The notes: generated by a model not told the origin, from the sequence alone. 17,110 nucleotides of DNA from JAEUIA01 sp034440255 (GCA_034440255.1 JAWXBU010000020.1:1-17110); one strand, 5' to 3'. Positions 7,944 through 15,237 are shown, counted from the stretch's first letter. Program-made: numbers and translations.

Positions 7944-8042
7944 GTGAACCGAGCGCCCGGCAGTGCCCCGATCGCTCAGTCGTGAACTGCGCGCCCGACA
8001 ATACCCCGATTGCTCAGCCGTGCACTGCGCGCGTTCTCAGCC
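7944..8042. repeat. Tandem direct repeat, 38-bp unit, about 2.6 copies
   Basis: Units at 7944-7981 and 7982-8019 are each 38 bp and agree at 31 of 38 positions by eye. Both begin GTGAAC and end in GCTCAG plus a pyrimidine pair. A third unit from 8020 begins GTGCACTGCGCGC and ends CTCAGCC, matching the second unit with about 15 central bases deleted. It runs into the 3' end of the methyltransferase-like gene at 8037. It may be the product of replication slippage, or a degenerate protein- or RNA-binding site array. Confidence 0.6.
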
Positions 8043-8714
8043 GTTCCAATCCGCGACGAACAGCGTGTGCGTCTTGTACTTCGCCTGCGGGTAGGCCTTG
8101 GCGGCGACCGACTTGGCGATGAATCCGGCCCGCTGCAATCGAGCTTCGAACCCGCGGTCTTCGTTTCCCGACCAGAAGACGGCGCGTCCGCCTTTGCGCA
8201 GCGCGCGCGACAAGGTCTCGAGCCCCGCATCGGCGTAGATGCGTGCGTTACCCGCATCGACCAGTGCTTCCGGACTGTTGTCGACGTCGAGCAAAACGGC
8301 GTCGTAGAAGCCGCGCGGCGCATGCGTGAGCACGGCGAACACGTCGTCGATGATCATCTCGACGCGCGGATCGTCGAGCAGTCGGCCGTTCACGTTCTGC
8401 AGGTGCTCCCGATTCCAGGCCACGATGATCGGGAGCAGGTCGGCGACTTGCACTTTCACGCCTGCGCCGCCGACTTCGAGCGTGCGCCGCAGCGTGAACC
8501 CGAAACCCAGGCCTCCGATCAAGACGCGCTTGGGGGCGTTCGCATCCATGCCTCCGATCGCGAGATCGGCCATCTGCTCTTCGGAGTGAGAGGCCGTCGT
8601 GCTCATGAGGAGCTCGGAGCCGACGCGCAGGTGGTAGTGCCCATCGTGCGTACGCAACGAGAGTTTGGTGCGGTCAGCGAGCAGGGCTTCAGCGATGACG
8701 ACAGAGGGTTTCAC
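8037..8714 (-). CDS. Spermidine-synthase-like methyltransferase-fold protein
   Basis: A 225-residue Rossmann-fold protein related to the polyamine aminopropyltransferase/SAM-dependent methyltransferase superfamily. Visible: HSEEQMADLAIGG (43-55), similar to the segment before motif I in spermidine synthases; motif I VLIGGLGFGFTLR (64-76); an acidic residue after strand 2 (ADLLP, D92); D124 in IIDDVF; and motif IV LLDVDNSPEAL (141-151). It is shorter than typical SpeE (about 280 residues) and lacks most of the N-terminal beta-barrel. The substrate cannot be assigned from sequence. It could be a true aminopropyltransferase relative or a methyltransferase acting on a small molecule. Its start codon overlaps, by ATGA, an open frame that I interpret as a pseudogene remnant. 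Confidence 0.8.
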   Translation of the reverse strand: MKPSVVIAEALLADRTKLSLRTHDGHYHLRVGSELLMSTTASHSEEQMADLAIGGMDANAPKRVLIGGLGFGFTLRRTLEVGGAGVKVQVADLLPIIVAWNREHLQNVNGRLLDDPRVEMIIDDVFAVLTHAPRGFYDAVLLDVDNSPEALVDAGNARIYADAGLETLSRALRKGGRAVFWSGNEDRGFEARLQRAGFIAKSVAAKAYPQAKYKTHTLFVADWNG

Positions 8715-8896
8715 GCTGAAGATTTTCGTCTCTCGAAGGTCGTTTGTCTCGGATCGAATGAAAACATGTAGTCACGTGGCCGAGAGGGCGTTGTCACGCG
8801 CTGGCGCGGTCCTTTGGTCGCGCTGTTGCCTGAATGAGGCGGCATCCTTGCTATCCAGCGGTTGGATGTCGCTTTCTGCGCTGAACCGCCCGACCC

Positions 8897-9165
8897 CGTG
8901 TTTTCGAGATTGAACGTGCCCGGCTTGCAGTAACCGAGCGACGAATCGCGATACCAAGCCTGGTACACGCGCGTCGTTGCCACTGGAACTTGCCCAAGCA
9001 CCGATAGCGAGACGTCGCCGGGTAGCGGGTACTCGAGCTGTCCGCCGTTCGCGATGCGTAGTACCAGTCGCGTGAGCGTGCCGCCCGCGCACATCAGTCC
9101 GTCACCGAACGAGATCCCAGCGGCTTGGAACTCCTATCCCTGCGAGGCGATCTGGACCGCGCTCG
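8897..9165 (-). pseudogene. Remnant of a planctomycete secreted-protein C-terminal module
   Basis: On the minus strand, the conceptual translation reads AVQIASQG, a TAG stop (complement of 9134-9136), then EFQAAGISFGDGLMCAGG. It continues through a beta-rich segment to VYQAWYRDSSLGYC and TFNLEN. This matches the terminal module of the protein at 19-2091 (ALYFQG, GDGLLCVGG, YQAWYRENSSFC, FNLTN) in order and spacing. The in-frame stop, the missing N-terminal part and the replacement of the usual GVxVxW ending by an unrelated serine/arginine-rich tail all indicate decay. An open frame from ATG 9094 to 8711 preserves part of it and overlaps the next gene's start, so residual translation cannot be excluded. 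Confidence 0.72.
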
Positions 9166-9217
9166 AACGGCACTGCTTGGTCACAAGAACACGAGGCGGT
9201 CGCCCAATCCCGACCGT

Positions 9218-9279
9218 CGAAGGGGAAGGAGATTCGTGATCACCACAGTACGCAGTGTAACGAATCCCCTTCCGCTTTG
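9218..9279. repeat. Long imperfect inverted repeat
   Basis: Arms 9218-9237 and 9260-9279 (20 nt each, around AAGGAGATTCGT and ACGAATCCCCTT) are complementary at 17 of 20 positions, with a 22-nt loop. It could be a hairpin in a transcript, a degenerate terminator or a miniature inverted-repeat remnant. No target-site duplication was recognised. Confidence 0.55.
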
Positions 9280-9397
9280 ACGTAGTCCCGCGAGTGGACG
9301 AGTGATGAGCGGCCGTCTGCTGACGCCGCCACAGGGGACCAGGAGAGGGCGGGATCGACAGTGACCCGAGGCATGCGACAGCCAGCTTCGATTACAC

Positions 9398-9412
9398 CGA
9401 GGCTCTGCCTCG
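9398..9412 (-). terminator. Possible mutS terminator hairpin
   Basis: CGAGGC (9398-9403) and GCCTCG (9407-9412) form a perfect 6-bp stem with a 3-nt loop, about 35 nt beyond the mutS stop on the minus strand. No T-run follows on the minus strand. On the plus strand CGATCTTT follows. The assignment is weak. Confidence 0.3.
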
Positions 9413-9447
9413 CGATCTTTCCGAACCTGCACAGCCGACACGGCCAC

Positions 9448-12090
9448 TCACAAGCGATTCTTGAGATCGCGCAACAAACACAGCGCTTCGATCGGTGTCA
9501 GACGGTCTAGATCGAGCTTCGCGATCTCGGCTTCGACTTGGCTCTGCGGACGATCGAACAACCCGAGTTGTTGTTCCGGCTCGCTCTTCGCTCGGCGGCG
9601 ATTCGCATTCGTGATGCGCGGGGCCAGATCCTCGGCGTCTTTCTCGACGTCGGCGAGAATTGCGCGCGCTCGTTCGAGCAACGGAGCGGGAACGCCAGCG
9701 AGCCGCGCGACGTGGATGCCGTAGCTGCGATCGCTTCCGCCGTCGATGATCTTGTGCAGGAACACGATCTCGTCGTGCCACTCACGCACTTGCACGTTCA
9801 TGTTGCACACGCCGCGCAAGCGTTCGGAGAGCGCCGTCAGTTGGTGATAGTGCGTCGCGAACAACGTGCGCGCGCGAATGGCGTCGTGCATGTGTTCCAC
9901 GATGGCCCACGCGAGCGCGAGCCCGTCGAACGTGCTCGTGCCGCGGCCGACTTCATCCAGCACGACGAGCGATTTCGGCCCCGCGTTGTTCAGGATGTTC
10001 GCGATCTCGAGCATCTCGACCATGAACGTCGACGCATTGCGACCGATGTCGTCGGCCGAACCGATGCGCGTGAAAATGCGATCGACGACGCCGATGCGCG
10101 CTTCCGACGCAGGCACGAACGAGCCGAGTTGCGCCATCAACACGATCAACGCCGTCTGGCGGATGTACGTCGACTTACCGGCCATGTTCGGGCCGGTGAG
10201 GATCGTGACGAGGCGATCGGAGCGATTGAGCTTGCTGTCGTTCGGCACGAACGCGTCTGCGCGCGGATTGCGCTCCACGACGGGATGCCGACCGTCGATG
10301 ATCCGAATCGTTTCGCCATCGTCGACCGTCGGGGCGACGTAGCGGTTTTCGACGGCGCGTTGCGCGAGCGCGGACAGCACGTCGATGGAAGCGAGAGAGC
10401 GCGCGGTGGTCAAAATACGCGGGATTTCACGCGCGACGGCCGTGCGCAACGTCTCGAAGATCGCGTACTCGAGATCGCGCGAGCGCTCTTCCGAGTTGAG
10501 GACTTTCGACTCGAACTCCTTCAATTCAGGCGTGATGTAACGCTCGGCGTTCTTGACCGTTTGTTTGCGGATGTAGTGCGCCGGAACGCGATCGATCTGA
10601 CCGCGCGGGATCTCGATGAAGTAGCCGAACACCGAATTGAAGCCGACTTTCAGATTCGGCATCCCGGTGAGCGTGATCTCGTCGCTCTGGAAACGCGCCA
10701 TCCAACTCTTGCCGTCGCCGGCGATGCCGTGCAGCTCGTCGAGTTCGGGCGAGAAACCGGCGCGAACGAGTCCTCCTTCTTTGAGCGTCAGCGGCGGATC
10801 GTCGACCAACGTGGTGCGAATGCGCGCGACCAATTCGTCGAGCGGGTCGAGCTCGAGCCGCAATCGATCGAGCAGCGTCGAATTCACGTCGGCGAGCTTC
10901 GTAGCGAGCGGACCGACCACCGCGAGTGAGTTGCACAAGCCGACGAGATCGCGCGCGTGAGCCCGCAACGTCGACACTTTGGCCGTCAACCGTTCGACGT
11001 CGAGCACGACGGCGAGCAACGCACGCACGTCCTCGCGCAAGAAAGGCGAGGCGACGAACTCGGCGACACCGCGCTGACGCTCGAGGATCGGCTCGACGTC
11101 GCGCAACGGATTCGCGAGCCAATCCCGCAGCGCGCGCGCACCCATCGGCGTCTTCGTCGCGTCCAAGACTTCGAGCAACGTGCCTTCGCGTCGACCTTCG
11201 CGTTGTGTGCGGAACAGCTCCAGCGTGGCGGTCGTCGCGCGATCGAGCACGAGGTAGCGGCTGCGTTCGACCAGTTCGAGGCGCGCAACGTGCGCGCAGC
11301 CGTTCTTCTGCGTCTCCTCGAGGTACGCGAGCAACGATCCGGCCGCGGGAACGATCGGTGAACCGTCCTCGATGCCAAAACCTTCGAGGCTCGCGACCGA
11401 CAGTTGTTTCTTCAGCAAACGCAGCGACGTTTCGCGGTCGAAATGCCACGTTTCGCGCGGCGACGCGCGCGGACCGAAATTCTCTTTCAACTCGTCGGCG
11501 AGTGCCGGCTGCTGTTCCGGCAAGCCTTCGGGGAACAAGATTTCGGCCGGGGCAATCTGCGCCAGTTCGTCGCTCAAGCGCACGGCGTCCACTTCGCATG
11601 CTTGAAAACGTCCCGTCGAAACGTCGACCCACGCGATACCCGCTCGACCGTCCACGACATGCACGCACGACAAGAAATTCGGCTCGCGCGCGTCGAGCGC
11701 GTTCTCTTCGGTCAACGTGCCCGCCGTGACGACGCGCACGATCGCGCGCTCGACGATGCCCTTCGCGAGCCGCGGATCCTCCATCTGTTCGCAAATCGCG
11801 ACGCGGAAGCCCTTGTTCACGAGCCGCATCAAATAGCTTTCGGCCGAGCGCACGGGCACGCCCGCCATCGCGATCGCGTCCTCGCCTTTCGAGCGCGCCG
11901 TCAGCGTCAACCCGAGTTCGCGCGACGCGATCTTCGCGTCCTCGTGGAACAGCTCGTAGAAGTCGCCCATGCGGAAAAAGAGCAACGCGTTGGGCTGTTC
12001 TTTCTTGGCGCGCCAGAACTGCTCCATCATCGGAGTGTTGGCGCCGGCTCCGCGCGCGGCGGGTTCTCGTTCGACCGGGGTGCTCGGCAT
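9448..12090 (-). CDS. mutS: DNA mismatch repair protein MutS
   Basis: A full-length 880-residue MutS, the ATPase that recognises mismatches and small loops and recruits MutL (E. coli MutS is 853 residues). The mismatch-reading F-x-E motif is intact: FRMGDFYELF, with F44 and E46. The C-terminal ATPase has Walker A GPNMAGKST (633-641), a Walker B region ending in LDEVGRGTSTFDG (D712, E713) and the ATHYHQL signature (H747 region). QLGLF at about 841-845 fits the sliding-clamp-binding consensus. The C-terminal helices end the protein normally. The ATG at 12090 gives MPSTP, a short extension before the conserved MMEQFW core; no strong ribosome-binding site is visible. It is divergent from the lipoprotein operon across 114 bp. 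Confidence 0.98.
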   Translation of the reverse strand: MPSTPVEREPAARGAGANTPMMEQFWRAKKEQPNALLFFRMGDFYELFHEDAKIASRELGLTLTARSKGEDAIAMAGVPVRSAESYLMRLVNKGFRVAICEQMEDPRLAKGIVERAIVRVVTAGTLTEENALDAREPNFLSCVHVVDGRAGIAWVDVSTGRFQACEVDAVRLSDELAQIAPAEILFPEGLPEQQPALADELKENFGPRASPRETWHFDRETSLRLLKKQLSVASLEGFGIEDGSPIVPAAGSLLAYLEETQKNGCAHVARLELVERSRYLVLDRATTATLELFRTQREGRREGTLLEVLDATKTPMGARALRDWLANPLRDVEPILERQRGVAEFVASPFLREDVRALLAVVLDVERLTAKVSTLRAHARDLVGLCNSLAVVGPLATKLADVNSTLLDRLRLELDPLDELVARIRTTLVDDPPLTLKEGGLVRAGFSPELDELHGIAGDGKSWMARFQSDEITLTGMPNLKVGFNSVFGYFIEIPRGQIDRVPAHYIRKQTVKNAERYITPELKEFESKVLNSEERSRDLEYAIFETLRTAVAREIPRILTTARSLASIDVLSALAQRAVENRYVAPTVDDGETIRIIDGRHPVVERNPRADAFVPNDSKLNRSDRLVTILTGPNMAGKSTYIRQTALIVLMAQLGSFVPASEARIGVVDRIFTRIGSADDIGRNASTFMVEMLEIANILNNAGPKSLVVLDEVGRGTSTFDGLALAWAIVEHMHDAIRARTLFATHYHQLTALSERLRGVCNMNVQVREWHDEIVFLHKIIDGGSDRSYGIHVARLAGVPAPLLERARAILADVEKDAEDLAPRITNANRRRAKSEPEQQLGLFDRPQSQVEAEIAKLDLDRLTPIEALCLLRDLKNRL

Positions 12091-12204
12091 GGGACCGCAG
12101 AGTCTAAGTGCAGCGGCCCCACCTTTGCATGGGCGCGCGCACTCCGCGTCTCAGCTTGCATCGAGAGCGCGATACGCGGAGCATGTGCGCCCTAGAGTCC
12201 GGGC

Positions 12205-13620
12205 ATGAATTCGAGTCGACCCCACCAATCCAGCCTGTTTCCCGCGTTGCGAGTGCATGTCAGAGCACTTTCGTGCGCGTTCGTGTGCTTCGTCGTCGCA
12301 TCGTGCGCGAGCTACCCGGAGCGCACCCGCGAGGCGTTTCGTGCCTTCCAAAGTGGACAACTGGCCTCTGCGCAAGCCGCGTACGCGGACCCGGAGACGA
12401 CGGGTTCGGAATTCTTGACCGCGACCGAAACGGGAATGGTCGCGCTCGCGAACGGCGATTGGGACGCGGCGCTGAAGTACCTCGGCGACGCGGCCGCAAT
12501 CACGAAGAGCTTCGAAGACGAAGCGTTGATCAATCCCGAGAGTGCGGGCGAAACGCTGCTGTCGTGGACCGTCAACGAGCGCATGACGCGTTACCAAGGC
12601 GAAGGCTACGAGCGCGTGATGATTCACGCCTGCCTCGCGATGGCGTACCTCGCCAAAGGTGATTTGACGGCTGCTCGAGTCGAAGTGCGTCGCGCGAACG
12701 GACTGCTCGAGAGCGAAGAGAAGCTCTACAAGAAGTCGTACAAGGCCGGCGGATTGGGCCACGTGTTGTCAGCGGTCGCGTACGAGCTCGATCGCAAGTT
12801 GGCGGACGCGTACATCGACTACGAGCGCATGATCGAAAAAGGCGTGGGCGAAGAGATTGCCGGCAAAGCACTCGTGCGTCTGTCGCACACGTTGAATCGC
12901 AGCGACGCCGTCGATCAATGGGAAGGACGCTTCGGTGCGGAAGAGAAAGTCCCCGAGAATTCCGCCAGCGTCGTCGTCATCGCCGGCGTGGGCGTCGGGC
13001 CGTACAAGAACGAGATCACGCTGCCGATTCCGACGCCCGACGGATTGTTGCAGTGGTCCGTGCCGCAGAGTGTGCGTCGCGGGCAACCCGTCGCCGGGTT
13101 GTCCTTCCACATCGCTGGTGGCGATCGTTCCGTGCGCACGTCGGTTGTCGAAGACGTCGCGGCGATCGCGCAAGAGAACTTGTCCGACCGCATCTTGTGG
13201 CTGTCGGCGAAGTCCGCAGTGCGCGCGATCCTCAAGTATCAGCTCACGAAACAGCTCGAAAAGGACCACGGCGCGCTCGGCACGATCTTCGGCGTCGTGT
13301 TCACGCTCGTGACGGAGCACGCCGATCTGCGCGCGTGGCAGACGTTGCCGGATACGTGGCAAGCCGCGCGCATTTTTCTCGAACCGGGTCGCCACGAAAT
13401 GCGTTTGAGCGCCGACGGTGGCGAGAGTGCGACGCTCGGCACGTTCGAACTCGAGCCCGGTGAGACGATGTTCGTCTTTGCGCGCTCGATCGAGACACGC
13501 CTCTTCGCGCATGCGGTCGGCGGCCGGCGCGTCGACGTGACGCCGACACGAGCGACACAACCGACAGCGCCGACAGAGCCGGCAGCGCCAGCGACTCCGG
13601 CGACGGTAGGGAACCCATGA
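12205..13620 (+). CDS. COG3014-like lipoprotein with TPR-type helices
   Basis: A 471-residue predicted outer-membrane lipoprotein. The N-terminus has a long positive region, a hydrophobic stretch and the lipobox VVASC, with C34 lipidated. GTG at 12253 would give a more compact signal peptide and is a plausible alternative start. Residues about 38-250 are alanine-rich paired helices of TPR character (AFRAFQSGQLASAQAAYADP, HACLAMAYLAKGDLTAARVE). Residues about 255-440 are beta-rich (VVVIAGVGVGPYKNEITLPIP, ARIFLEPGRHEMRL). A low-complexity Pro/Ala/Thr tail follows. This architecture, plus the YcfL-like and LpoB-like genes immediately downstream, fits the COG3014 lipoproteins that accompany lpoB in other bacteria. 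The next gene overlaps its stop by ATGA, so the genes are probably co-transcribed and translationally coupled. The biochemical role is unknown. Confidence 0.82.
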   Translation: MNSSRPHQSSLFPALRVHVRALSCAFVCFVVASCASYPERTREAFRAFQSGQLASAQAAYADPETTGSEFLTATETGMVALANGDWDAALKYLGDAAAITKSFEDEALINPESAGETLLSWTVNERMTRYQGEGYERVMIHACLAMAYLAKGDLTAARVEVRRANGLLESEEKLYKKSYKAGGLGHVLSAVAYELDRKLADAYIDYERMIEKGVGEEIAGKALVRLSHTLNRSDAVDQWEGRFGAEEKVPENSASVVVIAGVGVGPYKNEITLPIPTPDGLLQWSVPQSVRRGQPVAGLSFHIAGGDRSVRTSVVEDVAAIAQENLSDRILWLSAKSAVRAILKYQLTKQLEKDHGALGTIFGVVFTLVTEHADLRAWQTLPDTWQAARIFLEPGRHEMRLSADGGESATLGTFELEPGETMFVFARSIETRLFAHAVGGRRVDVTPTRATQPTAPTEPAAPATPATVGNP

Positions 13621-13988
13621 AAACCAGCCTGATTATGCTCGCGCTCGCGCTCTTGCTTCCGGCGTGTCGCTTCTCGACAGCCCGCGCAATCTCGCCCGAA
13701 ACCGCCGAGGATACCGCTGCAGCGAGCCTCGCGATGTTGGATCCGCGCATCATCGGCACCGACGCGGATCGCGCGCTCGAATTCAAACTGCAGAACACGA
13801 CCGGCCGCACGATCGCCGAGTCCTTCACCGTCGACTGGTTCGACGCTCACGGCGCGCCTGTCGCGCTTTCGTCCACCGCGTGGCAACGAGTCGAACTCGC
13901 GGCCCACGGCTCTCGATCCGTTCGCGTCGCACCGATGCCCATCGAGGCGAGGTCGTGGCGACTGCGCTTTTCTTCCAGAGAACGTTAG
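13617..13988 (+). CDS. YcfL-like (DUF1425) lipoprotein
   Basis: A 123-residue small lipoprotein with lipobox LLPAC (C17). The mature domain is a compact immunoglobulin-like beta-sandwich of the YcfL/DUF1425 type. The characteristic segments are LEFKLQNTTGRTI (a strand then a conserved N-x-T turn), SFTVDWFDAHGAPV (the F-x-W-F-D-x-x-G motif), TAWQRVELAAHGSRSVRVAP and a final RLRFSSRER. The start codon overlaps the preceding stop (ATGA), with a purine-rich GGTAGGGA just upstream. In enterobacteria ycfL precedes lpoB, and the same order holds here. The function is not established, and a partner or assembly role for LpoB is inferred from conserved neighbourhood only. Confidence 0.8.
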   Translation: MKTSLIMLALALLLPACRFSTARAISPETAEDTAAASLAMLDPRIIGTDADRALEFKLQNTTGRTIAESFTVDWFDAHGAPVALSSTAWQRVELAAHGSRSVRVAPMPIEARSWRLRFSSRER

Positions 13989-13997
13989 ACCTCTCCC

Positions 13998-14645
13998 ATG
14001 GAATCACTCATGAAGCACATGAAACTCACTCTTCTCGCGGCGATCTGTGCCGCACTCCCGTTGATCTCCTCCTGCAGTAGCACGCGCTACGGCGACGCAA
14101 CTGCGGAGGAGACGGTCAACAAAGACTTCGGTCGCACCGATCTCCAGCGGTTCACCCAGACGATGGTGAAGTCGCTGGTCGACAGCCCGAACCTCGCGTA
14201 CCTCGACGGCCCGGGCAAGCGCGAGGACAAGCGCGTCATCGCGTACATGGGCAGCGTCGACAACCGTACGAAAGAGCACATCGACGTGGAGGCGATCACC
14301 GACTCCATTCGAACAGACCTGCTGCAGACCGGCCGCTTCCGTTTCGTCGCTGACCAGAAGGGTCAGAAGGAAATCGGCGACCAAGTCAACTTCCAGAACG
14401 CCGGCCGTGTGACTCCCGAGATGGCGAAGCAGTTCGGCAAGCAACTCGGCGCCGACATCATCGTGTACGGCTCGCTCGTCTCGATCGAGAAGACGAAGGA
14501 CCGTTCGATCGCGAGCGGCGGTTCGAAGTACGAGGATGTCTACTACCAGTTCATTCTCAACGCGACGAACATCGAAACCGGCGAGATCCTCTGGTCCGAG
14601 AAGAAAGAGATCACGAAGGGTCAGCGCACCGGCATCTTCGGTTGA
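13998..14645 (+). CDS. lpoB: LpoB-like penicillin-binding-protein activator lipoprotein
   Basis: A 215-residue predicted outer-membrane lipoprotein with lipobox LISSC (C26). In E. coli LpoB reaches through the peptidoglycan to activate the glycosyltransferase/transpeptidase PBP1B. The LpoB-type alpha/beta fold is visible: RVIAYMGSVDNRTKEHIDVE (strand plus N-x-T turn), DSIRTDLLQTGRFRFV, the helix GRVTPEMAKQFGKQLGADII, VYGSLVSIEK, then YYQFILNATNIETGEILWS, which matches the family's closing TGEIxWS. The start is ambiguous among ATG 13998, 14010 and 14019. The second gives a more typical signal peptide, and none has a strong ribosome-binding site. It follows the YcfL-like gene by 9 bp. Whether a bifunctional PBP1B partner exists here cannot be told from this window. 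Confidence 0.87.
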   Translation: MESLMKHMKLTLLAAICAALPLISSCSSTRYGDATAEETVNKDFGRTDLQRFTQTMVKSLVDSPNLAYLDGPGKREDKRVIAYMGSVDNRTKEHIDVEAITDSIRTDLLQTGRFRFVADQKGQKEIGDQVNFQNAGRVTPEMAKQFGKQLGADIIVYGSLVSIEKTKDRSIASGGSKYEDVYYQFILNATNIETGEILWSEKKEITKGQRTGIFG

Positions 14646-14649
14646 GCGC

Positions 14650-14687
14650 GGTGGGAAAGCTCTTCCACCCGGAATCTCGCGAGTTTT
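14650..14687 (+). terminator. Possible terminator of the lipoprotein operon
   Basis: GGTGG (14650-14654) pairs with CCACC (14665-14669), with two further weak pairs inside. The palindrome CTCGCGAG (14676-14683) is followed directly by TTTT (14684-14687). It lies right after the lpoB stop, where a terminator is expected, but the stems are short. Confidence 0.35.
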
Positions 14688-14709
14688 CTCGATCGGTGTG
14701 ACCCGCGGC

Positions 14710-14803
14710 GCGGCTGAATCGCGTGCAGTCGAAAACTGCGCTGGGGACTACTCTTCTCGATGCTGTCAGCCCGACGGGTTCACCCGCCGGGCTGATGGTT
14801 TTC
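14710..14803 (+). ncRNA. Structured small-RNA candidate, copy A
   Basis: Hairpin 1: GCAGT (14725-14729) with ACTGC (14735-14739). The linker 14740-14763 contains CTGGGGA and CTCTTCTCGATG. Hairpin 2: 14766-14778 with 14783-14795, 12 of 13 pairs, loop TTCA, followed by TGGTTTTC. The strong GC stem and T-run resemble an intrinsic terminator on the plus strand. Its second stem is different in sequence from copies B and C although the architecture is the same. The upstream segment GCGGCTGA is shared with copy B. Confidence 0.5.
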
Positions 14804-14824
14804 ACGGGCCCATTCGGCGAGGAC

Positions 14825-14847
14825 GTCCCACGCGTGCCGAGTGGGAC
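14825..14847. repeat. Hairpin between copies A and B
   Basis: GTCCCAC (14825-14831) and GTGGGAC (14841-14847) form a perfect 7-bp stem with a 9-nt loop. There is no T-run. It may be part of a processed transcript from the array, or chance. Confidence 0.4.
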
Positions 14848-14940
14848 CGTCTCGGTTCGCCATTCGACGGTCGCGGCGACGAAGCGACATACAGTCGAGG
14901 CTCCGCTGACGAGGGCTCCCACGCTCGCTCGAAATTGTTC

Positions 14941-14965
14941 GACTCGTCACGTTCGGAAACGAGTC
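14941..14965. repeat. Second hairpin between copies A and B
   Basis: GACTCGT (14941-14947) and ACGAGTC (14959-14965) form a perfect 7-bp stem with an 11-nt loop, just before copy B. Role unknown. Confidence 0.4.
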
Positions 14966-14969
14966 TCGT

Positions 14970-15066
14970 GCGGCTGAGATTCGCGCAGCCCGGAAGCTGC
15001 AACTGGGGATCTGAACTCTTCTCGATGCGCAAGGCCGCTGGTCACTCGACCGGCGGTCTTGTGTTT
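14970..15066 (+). ncRNA. Structured small-RNA candidate, copy B
   Basis: Hairpin 1: GCAGC (14985-14989) with GCTGC (14996-15000). The linker 15001-15030 contains CTGGGGATCTGA and CTCTTCTCGATG. Hairpin 2: 15031-15042 with 15049-15060, all 12 positions paired with two G-U pairs, 6-nt loop, followed by GTGTTTC. Hairpin 2 stems are identical to those of copy C, but the loop order differs (CACTCG versus CTCACG). Confidence 0.5.
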
Positions 15067-15150
15067 CAAAGAGGCCCGATTCCGAAGTAGAGAGCCTTCC
15101 GCAAATCTCCCCATCGTCCGCGTTCGCTCGCCAAGCCGATCCCGCTCGAT

Positions 15151-15237
15151 GTCGTGCAGCTTCGACAAGCTGCGCTGGGGATCTACTCTTCTCGATGCGC
15201 AAGGCCGCTGGTCTCACGACCGGCGGTCTTGTGTTTT
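15151..15237 (+). ncRNA. Structured small-RNA candidate, copy C
   Basis: Hairpin 1: GCAGCTT (15156-15162) with AAGCTGC (15167-15173), a perfect 7-bp stem with loop CGAC. The linker 15174-15200 contains CTGGGGATCTA and CTCTTCTCGATG. Hairpin 2: 15201-15212 with 15219-15230, 12 pairs, followed by GTGTTTT. An alternative reading is a promoter, since TTCGAC (15161-15166) and TACTCT (15184-15189) are exactly 17 bp apart. Copies A and B do not conserve that -35. Confidence 0.52.

Larger units (their letters stand above)
9166..9447. other. Intergenic region between the pseudogene remnant and mutS
   Basis: About 280 bp with no convincing gene. An open frame on the minus strand here has arginine-rich composition and no motif. 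The region does not continue the pseudogene's homology. It contains a long imperfect inverted repeat (9218-9279) and a short hairpin (9398-9412) just past the mutS stop. Confidence 0.5.

Noticed and set aside
8711..9094. An intact 127-codon gene upstream of the methyltransferase-like gene
   Set aside because: Its N-terminal half is the middle of a known module whose upstream part continues past an in-frame stop, and its C-terminal half is unrelated low-quality sequence. A pseudogene explains it better.
9181..9447. An 88-codon open frame downstream of mutS on the minus strand
   Set aside because: No motif, poor composition and no ribosome-binding site. It spans the long inverted repeat.
15161..15189. 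A promoter (TTCGAC, 17 bp, TACTCT) in copy C as the explanation of the repeated elements
   Set aside because: The -35-like hexamer is not kept in copies A and B, and B also loses the -10-like hexamer, whereas the paired stems are kept in all three. I kept it only as an alternative.
14710..15237. A CRISPR array
   Set aside because: Only three units, at unequal spacing (about 262 and 172 bp). The repeated part is hairpin-linker-hairpin with diverging stems, and no cas genes are nearby.
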